Assembly: GCA_035446985.1 (NCBI GenBank)
Contig: DAOTGG010000060.1
Span: 1-5,569, forward strand
DNA from: JAQUSX01 sp035446985
GTDB lineage: Bacteria > Bacillota > Clostridia > Christensenellales > CAG-314
Reading direction: 5' to 3'
DNA length: 5,569 bases
Part shown: positions 1-5,569 of the stretch, piece after piece
Layout of the letters: every line of letters begins with the position of its first letter
How positions within the stretch are numbered: position 1 is the stretch's first letter
Notes under the pieces: model-generated
What the model saw: the letters and a program-made list of their open reading frames with translations, nothing else
Told to the model about the DNA's origin: nothing
Databases searched by the model: none
Program-made: the position numbers and the translations under genes

Positions 1-954
1 TTGCACAAGGTAATCCACCGTGCCGATTTTTTTCGCTTCTTTTTCGAAAACTCTAATAAACTCTTCGCCGATTATTTTCCGTTTTTTCTCGGGGTCCGTT
101 ACGCCGCTGAGTTTAGTCAAAAACTGTTCTTCAGCACGAACGACGACGAGATTAAAACCTCTTTCGTCTTTGAAAGTTTTTATTATTTGCTCAGTTTCGT
201 TTTTTCGCATAAGACCGTGGTCAACGTATACGCACACGAGCTGACTGCCCACCGCTTTGTGGACGAGCGTCGCCGCCACGGCGGAATCCACTCCGCCCGA
301 AAGAGCGCACAAAACTTTGCCTTTGCCTACTTTCTCGCGGATTTCATTTACTGTAATGTCAATAAAATTACCTAAGTACCAGTCGCCTTTTATTTGTGCG
401 ATTTTCAAAAAATTTTCAAGTATTTTCTCGCCGTTATCGCAGTTAACGACTTCGGGGTGAAACTGCACGGCGTAAATTTTTCTTTTTTTGCATTCATACG
501 CTGCCACAGCGCAATCTTTTGATGTAGCCGCAACAGTAAATCCCTCAGGTAATTTTTGCACCGAGTCAAAATGGCTCATCCAGCAGTTGAATTTTTTTGG
601 AATGCCTTTAAAAAGTTCGCTATTACGAACATTAAGTTCCGTTCTGCCGAACTCTCCTACCGTGCCTTGGTTTACAACGCCGCCGTTAATGCGGGCCAAG
701 TAGTGCATACCGTAACAAATTCCTAGTACGGGAACGCCCAAATCAAATACTCTTTCGTCCATTGCGGGACTGTTTTCACGGTATGTCGAATCGTTGCCGC
801 CCGAGAGAATAATTGCGTCGGGATTGTATTCGGCAATTTTTTCGTAATCGGCGCGCCAGGAAAAAACTTCGCAGTAAACGTGTTTTTTTCGAATTATTTT
901 GGCGATAAGCTGTACCGTTTGACCGCCAAAATCGATAATCAATACTTTTTTCAT
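1..954 (-). CDS. guaA: GMP synthase (glutamine-hydrolysing), N-terminal 318 codons, cut by the window edge
   Basis: Converts XMP to GMP using ATP and glutamine, the last step of guanylate synthesis in the cytoplasm. The ATG at 954 opens a frame that runs without a stop to base 1, giving 318 residues of a protein usually about 510 long. Residues 1 to about 190 are a class I glutamine amidotransferase: DFGGQ at 8-12, the nucleophile motif GICYGM with Cys80, and QFHPEV with His166 and Glu168, completing a Cys-His-Glu triad. The ATP-pyrophosphatase domain follows, with the PP-loop LSGGVDS at 218-224 and VDHGLMR near 248-254. The sequence ends at DYLVQ, just before the usual GTLYPDVIES segment; the dimerisation domain is off the window. 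It lies 8 bases after guaB in the same direction, so the two form an operon. No Shine-Dalgarno is visible before the start. Small deviations occur at SGGND (usually SGGPN) and MSHFD (Phe is unusual at the third position). Identification is secure. Confidence 0.97.
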   Translation of the reverse strand, partial: MKKVLIIDFGGQTVQLIAKIIRKKHVYCEVFSWRADYEKIAEYNPDAIILSGGNDSTYRENSPAMDERVFDLGVPVLGICYGMHYLARINGGVVNQGTVGEFGRTELNVRNSELFKGIPKKFNCWMSHFDSVQKLPEGFTVAATSKDCAVAAYECKKRKIYAVQFHPEVVNCDNGEKILENFLKIAQIKGDWYLGNFIDITVNEIREKVGKGKVLCALSGGVDSAVAATLVHKAVGSQLVCVYVDHGLMRKNETEQIIKTFKDERGFNLVVVRAEEQFLTKLSGVTDPEKKRKIIGEEFIRVFEKEAKKIGTVDYLVQ

Positions 955-962
955 AAATTTTT

Positions 963-2429
963 TTATGAATTACTTATTTTTATGCTGTAATTCGGAGCTT
1001 CTTTGGTTATGTTGATGTCGTGCGGATGGCTCTCAATAAGTCCCGCGTTTGTAATTCTGACGAACTTCGCGTTTGCTCTCATATCGTCAATGGTGGGCTG
1101 ACCCGCGTAACCCATAGCCGAGCGTACGCCGCCTATTAGCTGGAATATCATATCGCCCAAACTGCCTCTGCAAGGCACTCTGCCTTCCACGCCTTCGGGA
1201 ACGTATTTAACGCTGTCTTCCTGGAAATATCTGTCTTTGCCGCCGCATGCCATAGCTCCAAGCGAACCCATACCGCGGTAGACTTTGAAACTTCTGCCTT
1301 GGTATATTTCCGTAGTTCCAGGCGATTCATTAGTGCCTGCGAAAAGACTTCCTATCATAATCGCGGAAGAACCCGCAACTATAGCTTTTGCAATATCGCC
1401 CGAATATTTTATACCGCCGTCGCCTATCACGCGTTTACCCATTTTGTCGGCTTGTTCAGCGCAGTCCATAATAGCCGTTACTTGCGGCACTCCCACGCCT
1501 GCCACAACACGCGTCGTGCAGATTGAACCCGGTCCGATGCCTACTTTTACTATATCCGCGCCCGCGTCAATAAGCGCTTTGGTCGCGTCTTTTGTTGCGA
1601 CGTTACCCGCGATTATCGGTAAAGAAGGATATTTTGCTTTTATTTGAGCCACTTGCTCGATTACATTTTTACTGTGTCCGTGAGAAGAATCGATAGCGAT
1701 AATGTCCGCTTTGCTTTTTACAAGCTCGTCAACTCTTTCCATAGTGTCGTGTGCGCGACCGACTGCCGCTCCCGCAAGCAATCTGCCGTTACCATCACGG
1801 GCGGAATTATGATACTGTATGGCTTTTTTAATGTCTTTTATTGTGATAAGACCTTTTAATATATAATTTTTGTCCACAATGGGCAATTTTTCAATGCGGT
1901 GTTTTCCCAAAATCTGTTGCGCTTCGTCAAGCGTTGTGCCGACTGCCGCAGTAACAAGATTGGTTTTTGTCATAACGTCGTTTATGGGCTGCTCGAAATT
2001 CGTTTCAAAACGCAGGTCTCTGTTCGTTAATATACCGACGAGTTTTTTATTGCCGTCCACTATCGGCACGCCGCTTATTTTATATCGAGCCATTAAAGCC
2101 AACGCTTCGGAAACTTTGTTTTGCGGATGAAGATAGAACGGATCGGTAATAACGCCGTGCTCGCTGCGTTTTACTTTGTCAACGTGCTCAGCTTGTTCGG
2201 CAATCGACAAATTTTTATGTATAATGCCTATTCCGCCTTCGCGCGCCATCGCGATAGCAAGCTGATACTCGGTTACCGTGTCCATCGCCGCCGACAGCAA
2301 AGGTATATTCAGTTTGATGTTTTTTGTCAGCTGTACCGACAAATCCACGTTTTTGGGCAAAATATCCGACGCGCCTGGTATTATCAAAACGTCGTCGAAA
2401 GTCAGCCCTTCATACACAATCTTGTTCAT
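963..2429 (-). CDS. guaB: IMP dehydrogenase, complete, 488 aa
   Basis: Oxidises IMP to XMP with NAD+, the committed step of guanine nucleotide synthesis; cytoplasmic, tetrameric in the family. The length is normal for bacterial GuaB. The start MNKIVYEGLTFDDVLIIPG is the usual N-terminus and is preceded by AAAGGAG at 8 bases. The barrel is interrupted at about residues 92-205 by a pair of CBS domains (MARYKISGVPIVD near 113-125, HRIEKLPIVD near 177-186), which bind adenine or guanine nucleotides in other GuaB proteins. The catalytic loop GPGSICTTR at 299-307 carries Cys304. The flap YRGMGSLGAM is at 384-393, and the mobile-flap Arg-Tyr pair in KDRYFQ is Arg400-Tyr401. All key residues are present. 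The motif around 417-422 reads RVPCRG, where many bacterial relatives have RVPYKG or RVPYRG. It is the first gene after the structured leader and is followed by guaA 8 bases later. Confidence 0.98.
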   Translation of the reverse strand: MNKIVYEGLTFDDVLIIPGASDILPKNVDLSVQLTKNIKLNIPLLSAAMDTVTEYQLAIAMAREGGIGIIHKNLSIAEQAEHVDKVKRSEHGVITDPFYLHPQNKVSEALALMARYKISGVPIVDGNKKLVGILTNRDLRFETNFEQPINDVMTKTNLVTAAVGTTLDEAQQILGKHRIEKLPIVDKNYILKGLITIKDIKKAIQYHNSARDGNGRLLAGAAVGRAHDTMERVDELVKSKADIIAIDSSHGHSKNVIEQVAQIKAKYPSLPIIAGNVATKDATKALIDAGADIVKVGIGPGSICTTRVVAGVGVPQVTAIMDCAEQADKMGKRVIGDGGIKYSGDIAKAIVAGSSAIMIGSLFAGTNESPGTTEIYQGRSFKVYRGMGSLGAMACGGKDRYFQEDSVKYVPEGVEGRVPCRGSLGDMIFQLIGGVRSAMGYAGQPTIDDMRANAKFVRITNAGLIESHPHDINITKEAPNYSIKISNS

Positions 2430-2437
2430 TCTATTTT

Positions 2438-2444
2438 CTCCTTT
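2438..2444 (-). promoter_or_regulatory. Shine-Dalgarno of guaB
   Basis: Read on the minus strand the bases are AAAGGAG, ending 8 bases before the guaB ATG at 2429. This is a strong, well-spaced ribosome binding site and fixes the start codon. It lies about 20 bases downstream of the leader hairpin and its T-run, so the hairpin would act on transcription and does not itself cover the ribosome site. Confidence 0.9.
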
Positions 2445-2464
2445 CCCTTATTAAAATTCTGTAT

Positions 2465-2497
2465 AAAAAAATTGCCTACCTATTCAGCAAGCAATTT
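2465..2497 (-). terminator. Intrinsic terminator upstream of guaB (candidate attenuator)
   Basis: On the minus strand AAATTGCTTGC (2497-2487) pairs with GTAGGCAATTT (2479-2469) as an uninterrupted 11-bp stem with two G-U pairs and a 7-base loop. The 3' arm runs into a tract of seven T (2471-2465). It faces guaB and sits between the structured leader and the guaB Shine-Dalgarno, the position of the switchable terminator in attenuated genes. It could instead be the late terminator of the V-ATPase operon, about 190 bases after the D stop. No better hairpin was found closer to that stop. The stem is AU-rich, so its strength is uncertain. Confidence 0.68.
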
Positions 2498-2501
2498 CAC
2501 A

Positions 2502-2582
2502 TCAAAAAGCACGTAATGAGTCGGTCAAAACACCTGTTTTGATTTTTCCACGCTGTAAATTTAGTTGACCGAAGCGTCTCAT
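2502..2582 (-). other. Possible 26-codon leader ORF overlapping the structured RNA
   Basis: An ATG at 2582, the first bases of helix P1, opens a 26-codon frame that ends in TGA at 2504-2502, five bases before the terminator stem. The peptide begins MRRFGQLNLQ and ends GVLTDSLRAF. AAAGGA at 2602-2597 could be a ribosome site, but it is 14 bases from the ATG, which is long. A 26-codon open frame is not rare by chance. If translated, a ribosome at the stop codon would cover the 5' arm of the terminator, which would suit leader-peptide attenuation. The end GVLTDSLR faintly resembles the N-terminus of COG1082-type sugar phosphate isomerases, so a decayed gene remnant is another possibility. There is no firm support for any of these. 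Confidence 0.18.
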
Positions 2583-2586
2583 AACA
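2512..2586 (-). promoter_or_regulatory. Structured leader RNA of guaBA, possible pseudoknot aptamer of unrecognised class
   Basis: Seen on the minus strand: outer helix P1 pairs ATGAG (2582-2578) with CTCAT (2520-2516), and after one T-T mismatch TGT (2586-2584) pairs with ACG (2514-2512). Inner helix P2 pairs CGGTCAA (2571-2565) with TTGACCG (2528-2522), 7 bp without a mismatch. Only one base separates P1 from P2 on the 3' side, but six (ACGCTT) on the 5' side. Five of these, ACGCT (2577-2573), are complementary to AGCGT (2554-2550) inside the P2 loop. This gives an H-type pseudoknot with loops of 1, 10 and 21 bases, the last being A-rich (GGAAAAATCAAAAC). A short first loop crossing a 7-bp stem and an A-rich third loop are sterically reasonable and resemble known pseudoknot aptamers. 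A terminator and guaB follow. No ligand can be named. It does not show the purine, ykkC-type or ZTP riboswitch consensus as I recall them. Confidence 0.45.
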
Positions 2587-2619
2587 ATTACTAATGTCCT
2601 TTAAAAAAATATTTTATTT

Positions 2620-2648
2620 ACTTTAACACATTTCATGGCGAAAGTAAA
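2620..2648 (-). promoter_or_regulatory. Weak candidate sigma-70 type promoter for guaBA
   Basis: On the minus strand TTTACT (2648-2643) lies exactly 17 bases from TAAAGT (2625-2620); each box matches four of six consensus positions. Transcription would start near 2613, giving a leader of about 180 bases that includes the pseudoknot candidate and the terminator. The surrounding DNA is AT-rich, so chance matches are likely, and transcription could also enter from the V-ATPase operon. Confidence 0.3.
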
Positions 2649-2687
2649 CCGTTTTAACAAAAAACTAGAATGTAAATTTTTCTTTGT

Positions 2688-3314
2688 TTATCTATTCTCG
2701 ATAATAGTTTTGACTTTCATAAGTCGAACGATAGAAGCCCTTTCGTTTTCGTCCAGTTTCATTTTTATATATTTTATGGTTTCTTTCGTTTGCGGAATAA
2801 GCACGTTTTCAAGTGCGTTTACGCGGCGTTTGTTTTTTTCTATTTCATCCGCGAGCATATTGGTGGTTTTTTCCACTTCCGCAAGTTTAATAAGTTTTGT
2901 TAGTAGCTGATTCATAACCGAAACGGAACTATCCATTTCACTCGTTACCGTCAAAAAACTGTAAGGATAAATATCTTTGCCCTTTTCGCTTATTTCGATT
3001 ACGGGAATGGGTACGTTCATAAGAGTTTTTTTGGAACAAGAAAGCGAAACGACGCGGGCGGGCATCATCAACGCTTCTTCCGCGACAACAGTTTCCGTCA
3101 TCGCTTTTGCATACATAAAAGTACGCAAAGCGTCGCCGAGTTCAGCCTCGACCTGCTCGCGCAAATCTTTGTTTTGCTTAGCGATAACGACAAAACGGCG
3201 TACCATTTCATCGGTTTTGTCTTTGAGCAATTTGTGTCCCCTTACCGCAGTTTTTAAACGCTCTTTTAAGCGTTTTAATTCCATACGGGTGGGATTTACT
3301 CTCATTACAGCCAT
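2688..3314 (-). CDS. ntpD: V-type ATP synthase/ATPase subunit D, complete, 208 aa
   Basis: Subunit D is the long coiled-coil rotor shaft that turns inside the A3B3 hexamer and couples ATP turnover to ion movement. The N-terminus VNPTRMELKRLKERLKTA and RGHKLLKDKTDEM near 25-37 are hallmark sequences. The C-terminal helix carries NKRRVNALENVLIPQTKETI near 161-180 and LDENERASIVRLMKVK near 187-202. Both ends are lysine- and leucine-rich helices expected to pair as an antiparallel coiled coil, with a central segment around 85-125 between them. The length is typical. The ATG at 3314, two bases after the B stop, gives MAVMRVNPTR. A second ATG three codons later (3305) would also keep the whole domain, but the first fits better with AAGGA in the end of B at 12 bases. 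It is the last gene of the visible ATPase cluster. The alternative symbol is atpD, which must not be confused with F-type AtpD. Confidence 0.96.
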   Translation of the reverse strand: MAVMRVNPTRMELKRLKERLKTAVRGHKLLKDKTDEMVRRFVVIAKQNKDLREQVEAELGDALRTFMYAKAMTETVVAEEALMMPARVVSLSCSKKTLMNVPIPVIEISEKGKDIYPYSFLTVTSEMDSSVSVMNQLLTKLIKLAEVEKTTNMLADEIEKNKRRVNALENVLIPQTKETIKYIKMKLDENERASIVRLMKVKTIIENR

Positions 3315-3316
3315 TA

Positions 3317-4711
3317 TTATTCTTCTTCCTTGTCTTCTTTTTGCGCTACATAGTAAGCGTCAAGCATTTTGTCCGAAATACGCTTTAATTCGCTTCTGGG
3401 CAAAATACCTAATAGTTTCCAGCCCAAATCCAAAGTTTCTTCTATCGTGCGGTTTGTTTCATAACCTTGTGAAACATATTCTTCTTCAAATCTGTCGGCA
3501 AATTTCGCGTACAGTTTGTCAACGTCTGTTAGAGCGGATTCGCCCAAAATAGTCGCTAATTCCTTCGACTCTTTGCCGTGCGCATAACAAGCGAAAAGCT
3601 GGTTCATAGTCGGAGCGTGGTCTTCTCTTGTTTTGCCTTTGCCTATGCCTTTGTCTTTCAATCTTGACAGACTGGGCAATACGTCGATAGGCGGATTTAC
3701 GCCTTTTTTATGCAACGCTCTGGACAAAATTATCTGTCCTTCGGTGATATAACCAGTAAGGTCGGGTATCGGGTGAGTTTTGTCATCTTCGGGCATTGAC
3801 AAAATAGGTATCTGAGTGATACTTCCGCCGTTGCCTTTTATTCTGCCCGCTCTTTCGTACATTGACGCAAGATCGGTGTACAAATAACCAGGGTAGCCTC
3901 TTCTGCCCGGCACTTCTTTTCTTGCCGCGCTGACTTCACGCAAAGCTTCGGCGTAATTTGTGATGTCTGTCATAATAACGAGAACCTGCATTCCCATTTC
4001 AAAAGCCAGATATTCAGCGGCGGTCAAAGCCATACGGGGCGTGGAAATTCTTTCAATAGCGGGGTCATTTGCCAAATTCATAAACAAGACCGCTCTTTCG
4101 ATAGCTCCCGTTCTGCGGAAGTCGGAAATAAAGTAATCCGCTTCTTCGTATGTGATACCGATAGCTGCAAAAACAACCGCGAATTTGTCCGAGCCTTTTA
4201 ATACTTTCGCCTGACGGGCAATCTGCGCCGCAAGCTGAGCGTGCGGTAATCCGCTTGCGCTGAATACGGGCAGTTTTTGTCCTCTTACAAGGGTGTTAAG
4301 TCCGTCGATAGCCGAAACGCCCGTTTGAATAAATTCGTTCGGGTAATCGCGCGAATACGGATTTATCGGCGTGCCGTTAATATCCATACGTTTTTCGGCG
4401 ATAATATTAGGTCCGTTGTCTATAGGCGTGCCGAGACCGTTGAAAACTCTGCCGAGCATATCGGCGGAAACGCCAAGTTCCAAACTGTGACCAAGGAATT
4501 TCGCTTTGCTTGTCGAGATTTTCAGTCCTTGACTGCCTTCAAAAAGCTGCACCAAAGCGGTGTCGTCTTTGACTTCAAGCACTTTGCCTCTGCGGACTTC
4601 GCCGCTGGCTTGTTCGATTTCAACCAGTTCGTTATATTTTACGCCGCTTACGTCGGTGACCAGCATAAGCGGTCCTACTACTTCTCTTACAGTTTTGTAT
4701 TCTTTAAGCAT
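3317..4711 (-). CDS. ntpB: V-type ATP synthase/ATPase subunit B, complete, 464 aa
   Basis: B alternates with A in the cytoplasmic A3B3 head and is the non-catalytic nucleotide-fold subunit. The N-terminal beta-barrel covers about residues 1-70 (MLKEYKTVREVVGPLMLV). The central fold has a degenerate P-loop, FSASGLPHAQL at 150-160, with no GKT; this is normal for B and explains its lack of catalysis. VLVIMTDITNY at 243-253 is the Walker B-like strand. LPSLSRL at 345-351 holds Arg350, the conserved arginine that reaches into the A site. A helical C-terminal domain follows and ends in a very acidic tail (KEDKEEE). I chose the ATG at 4711 over the GTG at 4714. Relatives start MLKEY, and the G-rich Shine-Dalgarno would be only 3 bases from the GTG but 6 from the ATG. 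The ATG shares one base with the A stop (TGATG). Confidence 0.97.
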   Translation of the reverse strand: MLKEYKTVREVVGPLMLVTDVSGVKYNELVEIEQASGEVRRGKVLEVKDDTALVQLFEGSQGLKISTSKAKFLGHSLELGVSADMLGRVFNGLGTPIDNGPNIIAEKRMDINGTPINPYSRDYPNEFIQTGVSAIDGLNTLVRGQKLPVFSASGLPHAQLAAQIARQAKVLKGSDKFAVVFAAIGITYEEADYFISDFRRTGAIERAVLFMNLANDPAIERISTPRMALTAAEYLAFEMGMQVLVIMTDITNYAEALREVSAARKEVPGRRGYPGYLYTDLASMYERAGRIKGNGGSITQIPILSMPEDDKTHPIPDLTGYITEGQIILSRALHKKGVNPPIDVLPSLSRLKDKGIGKGKTREDHAPTMNQLFACYAHGKESKELATILGESALTDVDKLYAKFADRFEEEYVSQGYETNRTIEETLDLGWKLLGILPRSELKRISDKMLDAYYVAQKEDKEEE

Positions 4712-5569
4712 CACAAACCCCCTTTGTTAACGAGCGCGTCCATCTGATGTTTTAACGCTTTGGCGATATCGTCAAGTTTACTTATTTCGCTTTCGGGAAT
4801 ATATTTCGCTCTGCCTATCTGCTCTCTTACGGGAAGCGCGAGTATATCGCTGAGTTCCACGTCTTTTTTGAGAGCGTCGAGTCCAAGTGAATAACAATCC
4901 AAAATAAGTTTCATCATTTTGTATTGCTTGAGCATACCCGTATAGGTGTCAACTTCGTCAAAAGCGTTTTGGTGCAAAAAGTCTTCTCTGACGGATTTTG
5001 CCGTTTCCATAGTAAGTCTGTCGTGATATGAAAGAGCGTCCATACCGACCAAACGCACGATTTCGTCAAGTCTGCTTTCGTCTTGAAGCACAGCCATAAG
5101 TTTTTGCTTTAATTTTGTAAAATCGGGCGCGACGTTTTCGTCGTACCAACGAGCTAGTTTATCGTCGTAAAGCGAGTAGCTTTGAATCCAGTCGATTGCG
5201 GGGAAGTGTCTGCGGTAAGCAAGTTCTGCCGACAAGCCCCAGAAAACTTTTACGATACGTAATGTGCTTTGAACAACGGGTTCGGACAAATCGCCGCCCG
5301 GAGGAGAAACCGCTCCAATGGCTGTAATTACGCCTTTAACGTCCTTGCTGCCTAGTACCCTTACCATACCCGCTCTTTCGTAATATTCAGCGATACGGCT
5401 GGATAGATACGCGGGGTAGCCTTCTTCACCAGGCATTTCTTCAAGTCGTCCGGACATTTCACGCAAAGCTTCCGCCCAGCGCGAGGTACTGTCCGCCATA
5501 ATGGCGATACTGTAACCCATATCTCTGAAATACTCGGCTATCGTTATACCCGTATATATCGACGCTTCA
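4711..5569 (-). CDS. ntpA: V-type ATP synthase/ATPase catalytic subunit A, C-terminal 285 residues, 5' end off the window
   Basis: A is the ATP-hydrolysing or ATP-synthesising subunit of the V-type head. The open frame continues to the window edge through EASIYTGITIAEYFRDMGYS, so the ATG at 5520 is an internal methionine and not the start. Family members are about 590 residues, so roughly the first 300 are missing, including the beta-barrel, the A-specific insertion and the Walker A loop. Present are the Walker B strand and following motif (IAIMADSTSRWAEALREMSG), LEEMPGEEGYPAYL, and VSPPGGDLSEPV. Further on comes LRIVKVFWGL, then RRHFPAIDW and the helical C-terminal domain. These motifs separate it clearly from B and from F-type alpha or beta. 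It ends ...VNKGGL with TGA at 4713-4711, overlapping the B start by one base. Nothing suggests damage. Confidence 0.97.
   Translation of the reverse strand, partial: EASIYTGITIAEYFRDMGYSIAIMADSTSRWAEALREMSGRLEEMPGEEGYPAYLSSRIAEYYERAGMVRVLGSKDVKGVITAIGAVSPPGGDLSEPVVQSTLRIVKVFWGLSAELAYRRHFPAIDWIQSYSLYDDKLARWYDENVAPDFTKLKQKLMAVLQDESRLDEIVRLVGMDALSYHDRLTMETAKSVREDFLHQNAFDEVDTYTGMLKQYKMMKLILDCYSLGLDALKKDVELSDILALPVREQIGRAKYIPESEISKLDDIAKALKHQMDALVNKGGL
4718..4725 (-). promoter_or_regulatory. Shine-Dalgarno of the B subunit, inside the end of the A gene
   Basis: The minus strand reads AAAGGGGG six bases before the ATG at 4711. It is built into the last A codons (Lys-Gly-Gly). With the TGATG overlap it provides for coupled A-to-B translation, which suits the equal numbers of A and B in the complex. 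It decides between the adjacent GTG and ATG start codons. Confidence 0.75.

Noticed and set aside
1..375. Plus-strand open frame at the left edge with several smaller plus-strand frames nearby
   Set aside because: It lies opposite guaA, which has complete family motifs; the plus-strand protein is Phe- and Ser-rich with no recognisable domain, as expected of an antisense shadow.
2512..2586. tRNA, 6S RNA, SRP RNA or tmRNA gene in the gap
   Set aside because: No cloverleaf or GGTTCGAATCC-type T-arm, no long bulged duplex of 6S type, and no SRP core motif; the helices seen fit a small cis-regulatory element better.
2601..2636. An 11-codon ORF starting at the ATG at 2636
   Set aside because: No ribosome site, and it overlaps the candidate promoter; best explained as a chance frame.
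2430..2687. Canonical guanine/adenine riboswitch upstream of guaB
   Set aside because: The purine riboswitch three-way junction core (TATA..., TCTACC, CCGTAAA, GACTA) is not present on either strand.
2977..3552. 191-codon plus-strand open frame
   Set aside because: It runs antisense across the D and B genes, spanning their junction, has low-complexity Ser/Arg/Leu content and no ribosome site; a shadow of the real coding frames.
4277..4747. 156-codon plus-strand open frame
   Set aside because: Antisense to the start of the B subunit and end of A; it shows no domain and crosses the A-B junction.
1..5569. CRISPR array, insertion sequence or phage element
   Set aside because: No regularly spaced repeats, transposase or integrase frames, or flanking inverted repeats are visible; all coding DNA is housekeeping.

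Overview
The window reads entirely on the minus strand. In transcription order it holds the C-terminal half of a V-type ATPase A subunit, the complete B and D subunits, a 258-base non-coding gap, complete guaB (IMP dehydrogenase), and the first 318 codons of guaA (GMP synthase). No convincing gene lies on the plus strand. The organism is a bacterium of moderate to low GC with AT-rich intergenic DNA. A bacterial V-type ATPase with D as the last gene, a purine-rich Shine-Dalgarno before guaB and a 'DFGGQ' GuaA N-terminus all suggest an anaerobic, Clostridia-like Firmicute. That is an inference from protein style and gene order, not a determined taxonomy.

Region 5569-2688 (reading down) is the end of a V-ATPase operon. 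A and B overlap at a TGATG stop/start, and B and D are 2 bases apart, so the three subunits are almost certainly co-translated from one mRNA. A is the catalytic ATPase subunit, B the non-catalytic partner that supplies the arginine finger, and D the coiled-coil central shaft. The ion specificity (H+ or Na+) cannot be judged, because the membrane subunits lie outside the window.

Region 2687-2430 is the most interesting part. In the direction of guaB it contains a weak candidate promoter, then a compact element with an outer helix, a perfect 7-bp inner helix and a possible H-type pseudoknot with an A-rich third loop. An 11-bp hairpin followed by a T-run comes next, and only then the guaB Shine-Dalgarno. 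This is the layout of a transcription-attenuation leader (riboswitch-like) controlling guanine nucleotide synthesis. It does not match the purine, PRPP/ppGpp (ykkC-type), ZTP or other riboswitch consensus sequences I can recall. A 26-codon ORF overlaps the same structure, so a leader-peptide mechanism is a competing explanation.

Region 2429-1 is guaB followed after 8 bases by guaA. Together they convert IMP to XMP to GMP, so one leader could control the whole guanylate branch. guaA has no visible Shine-Dalgarno and is probably translated by coupling to guaB.
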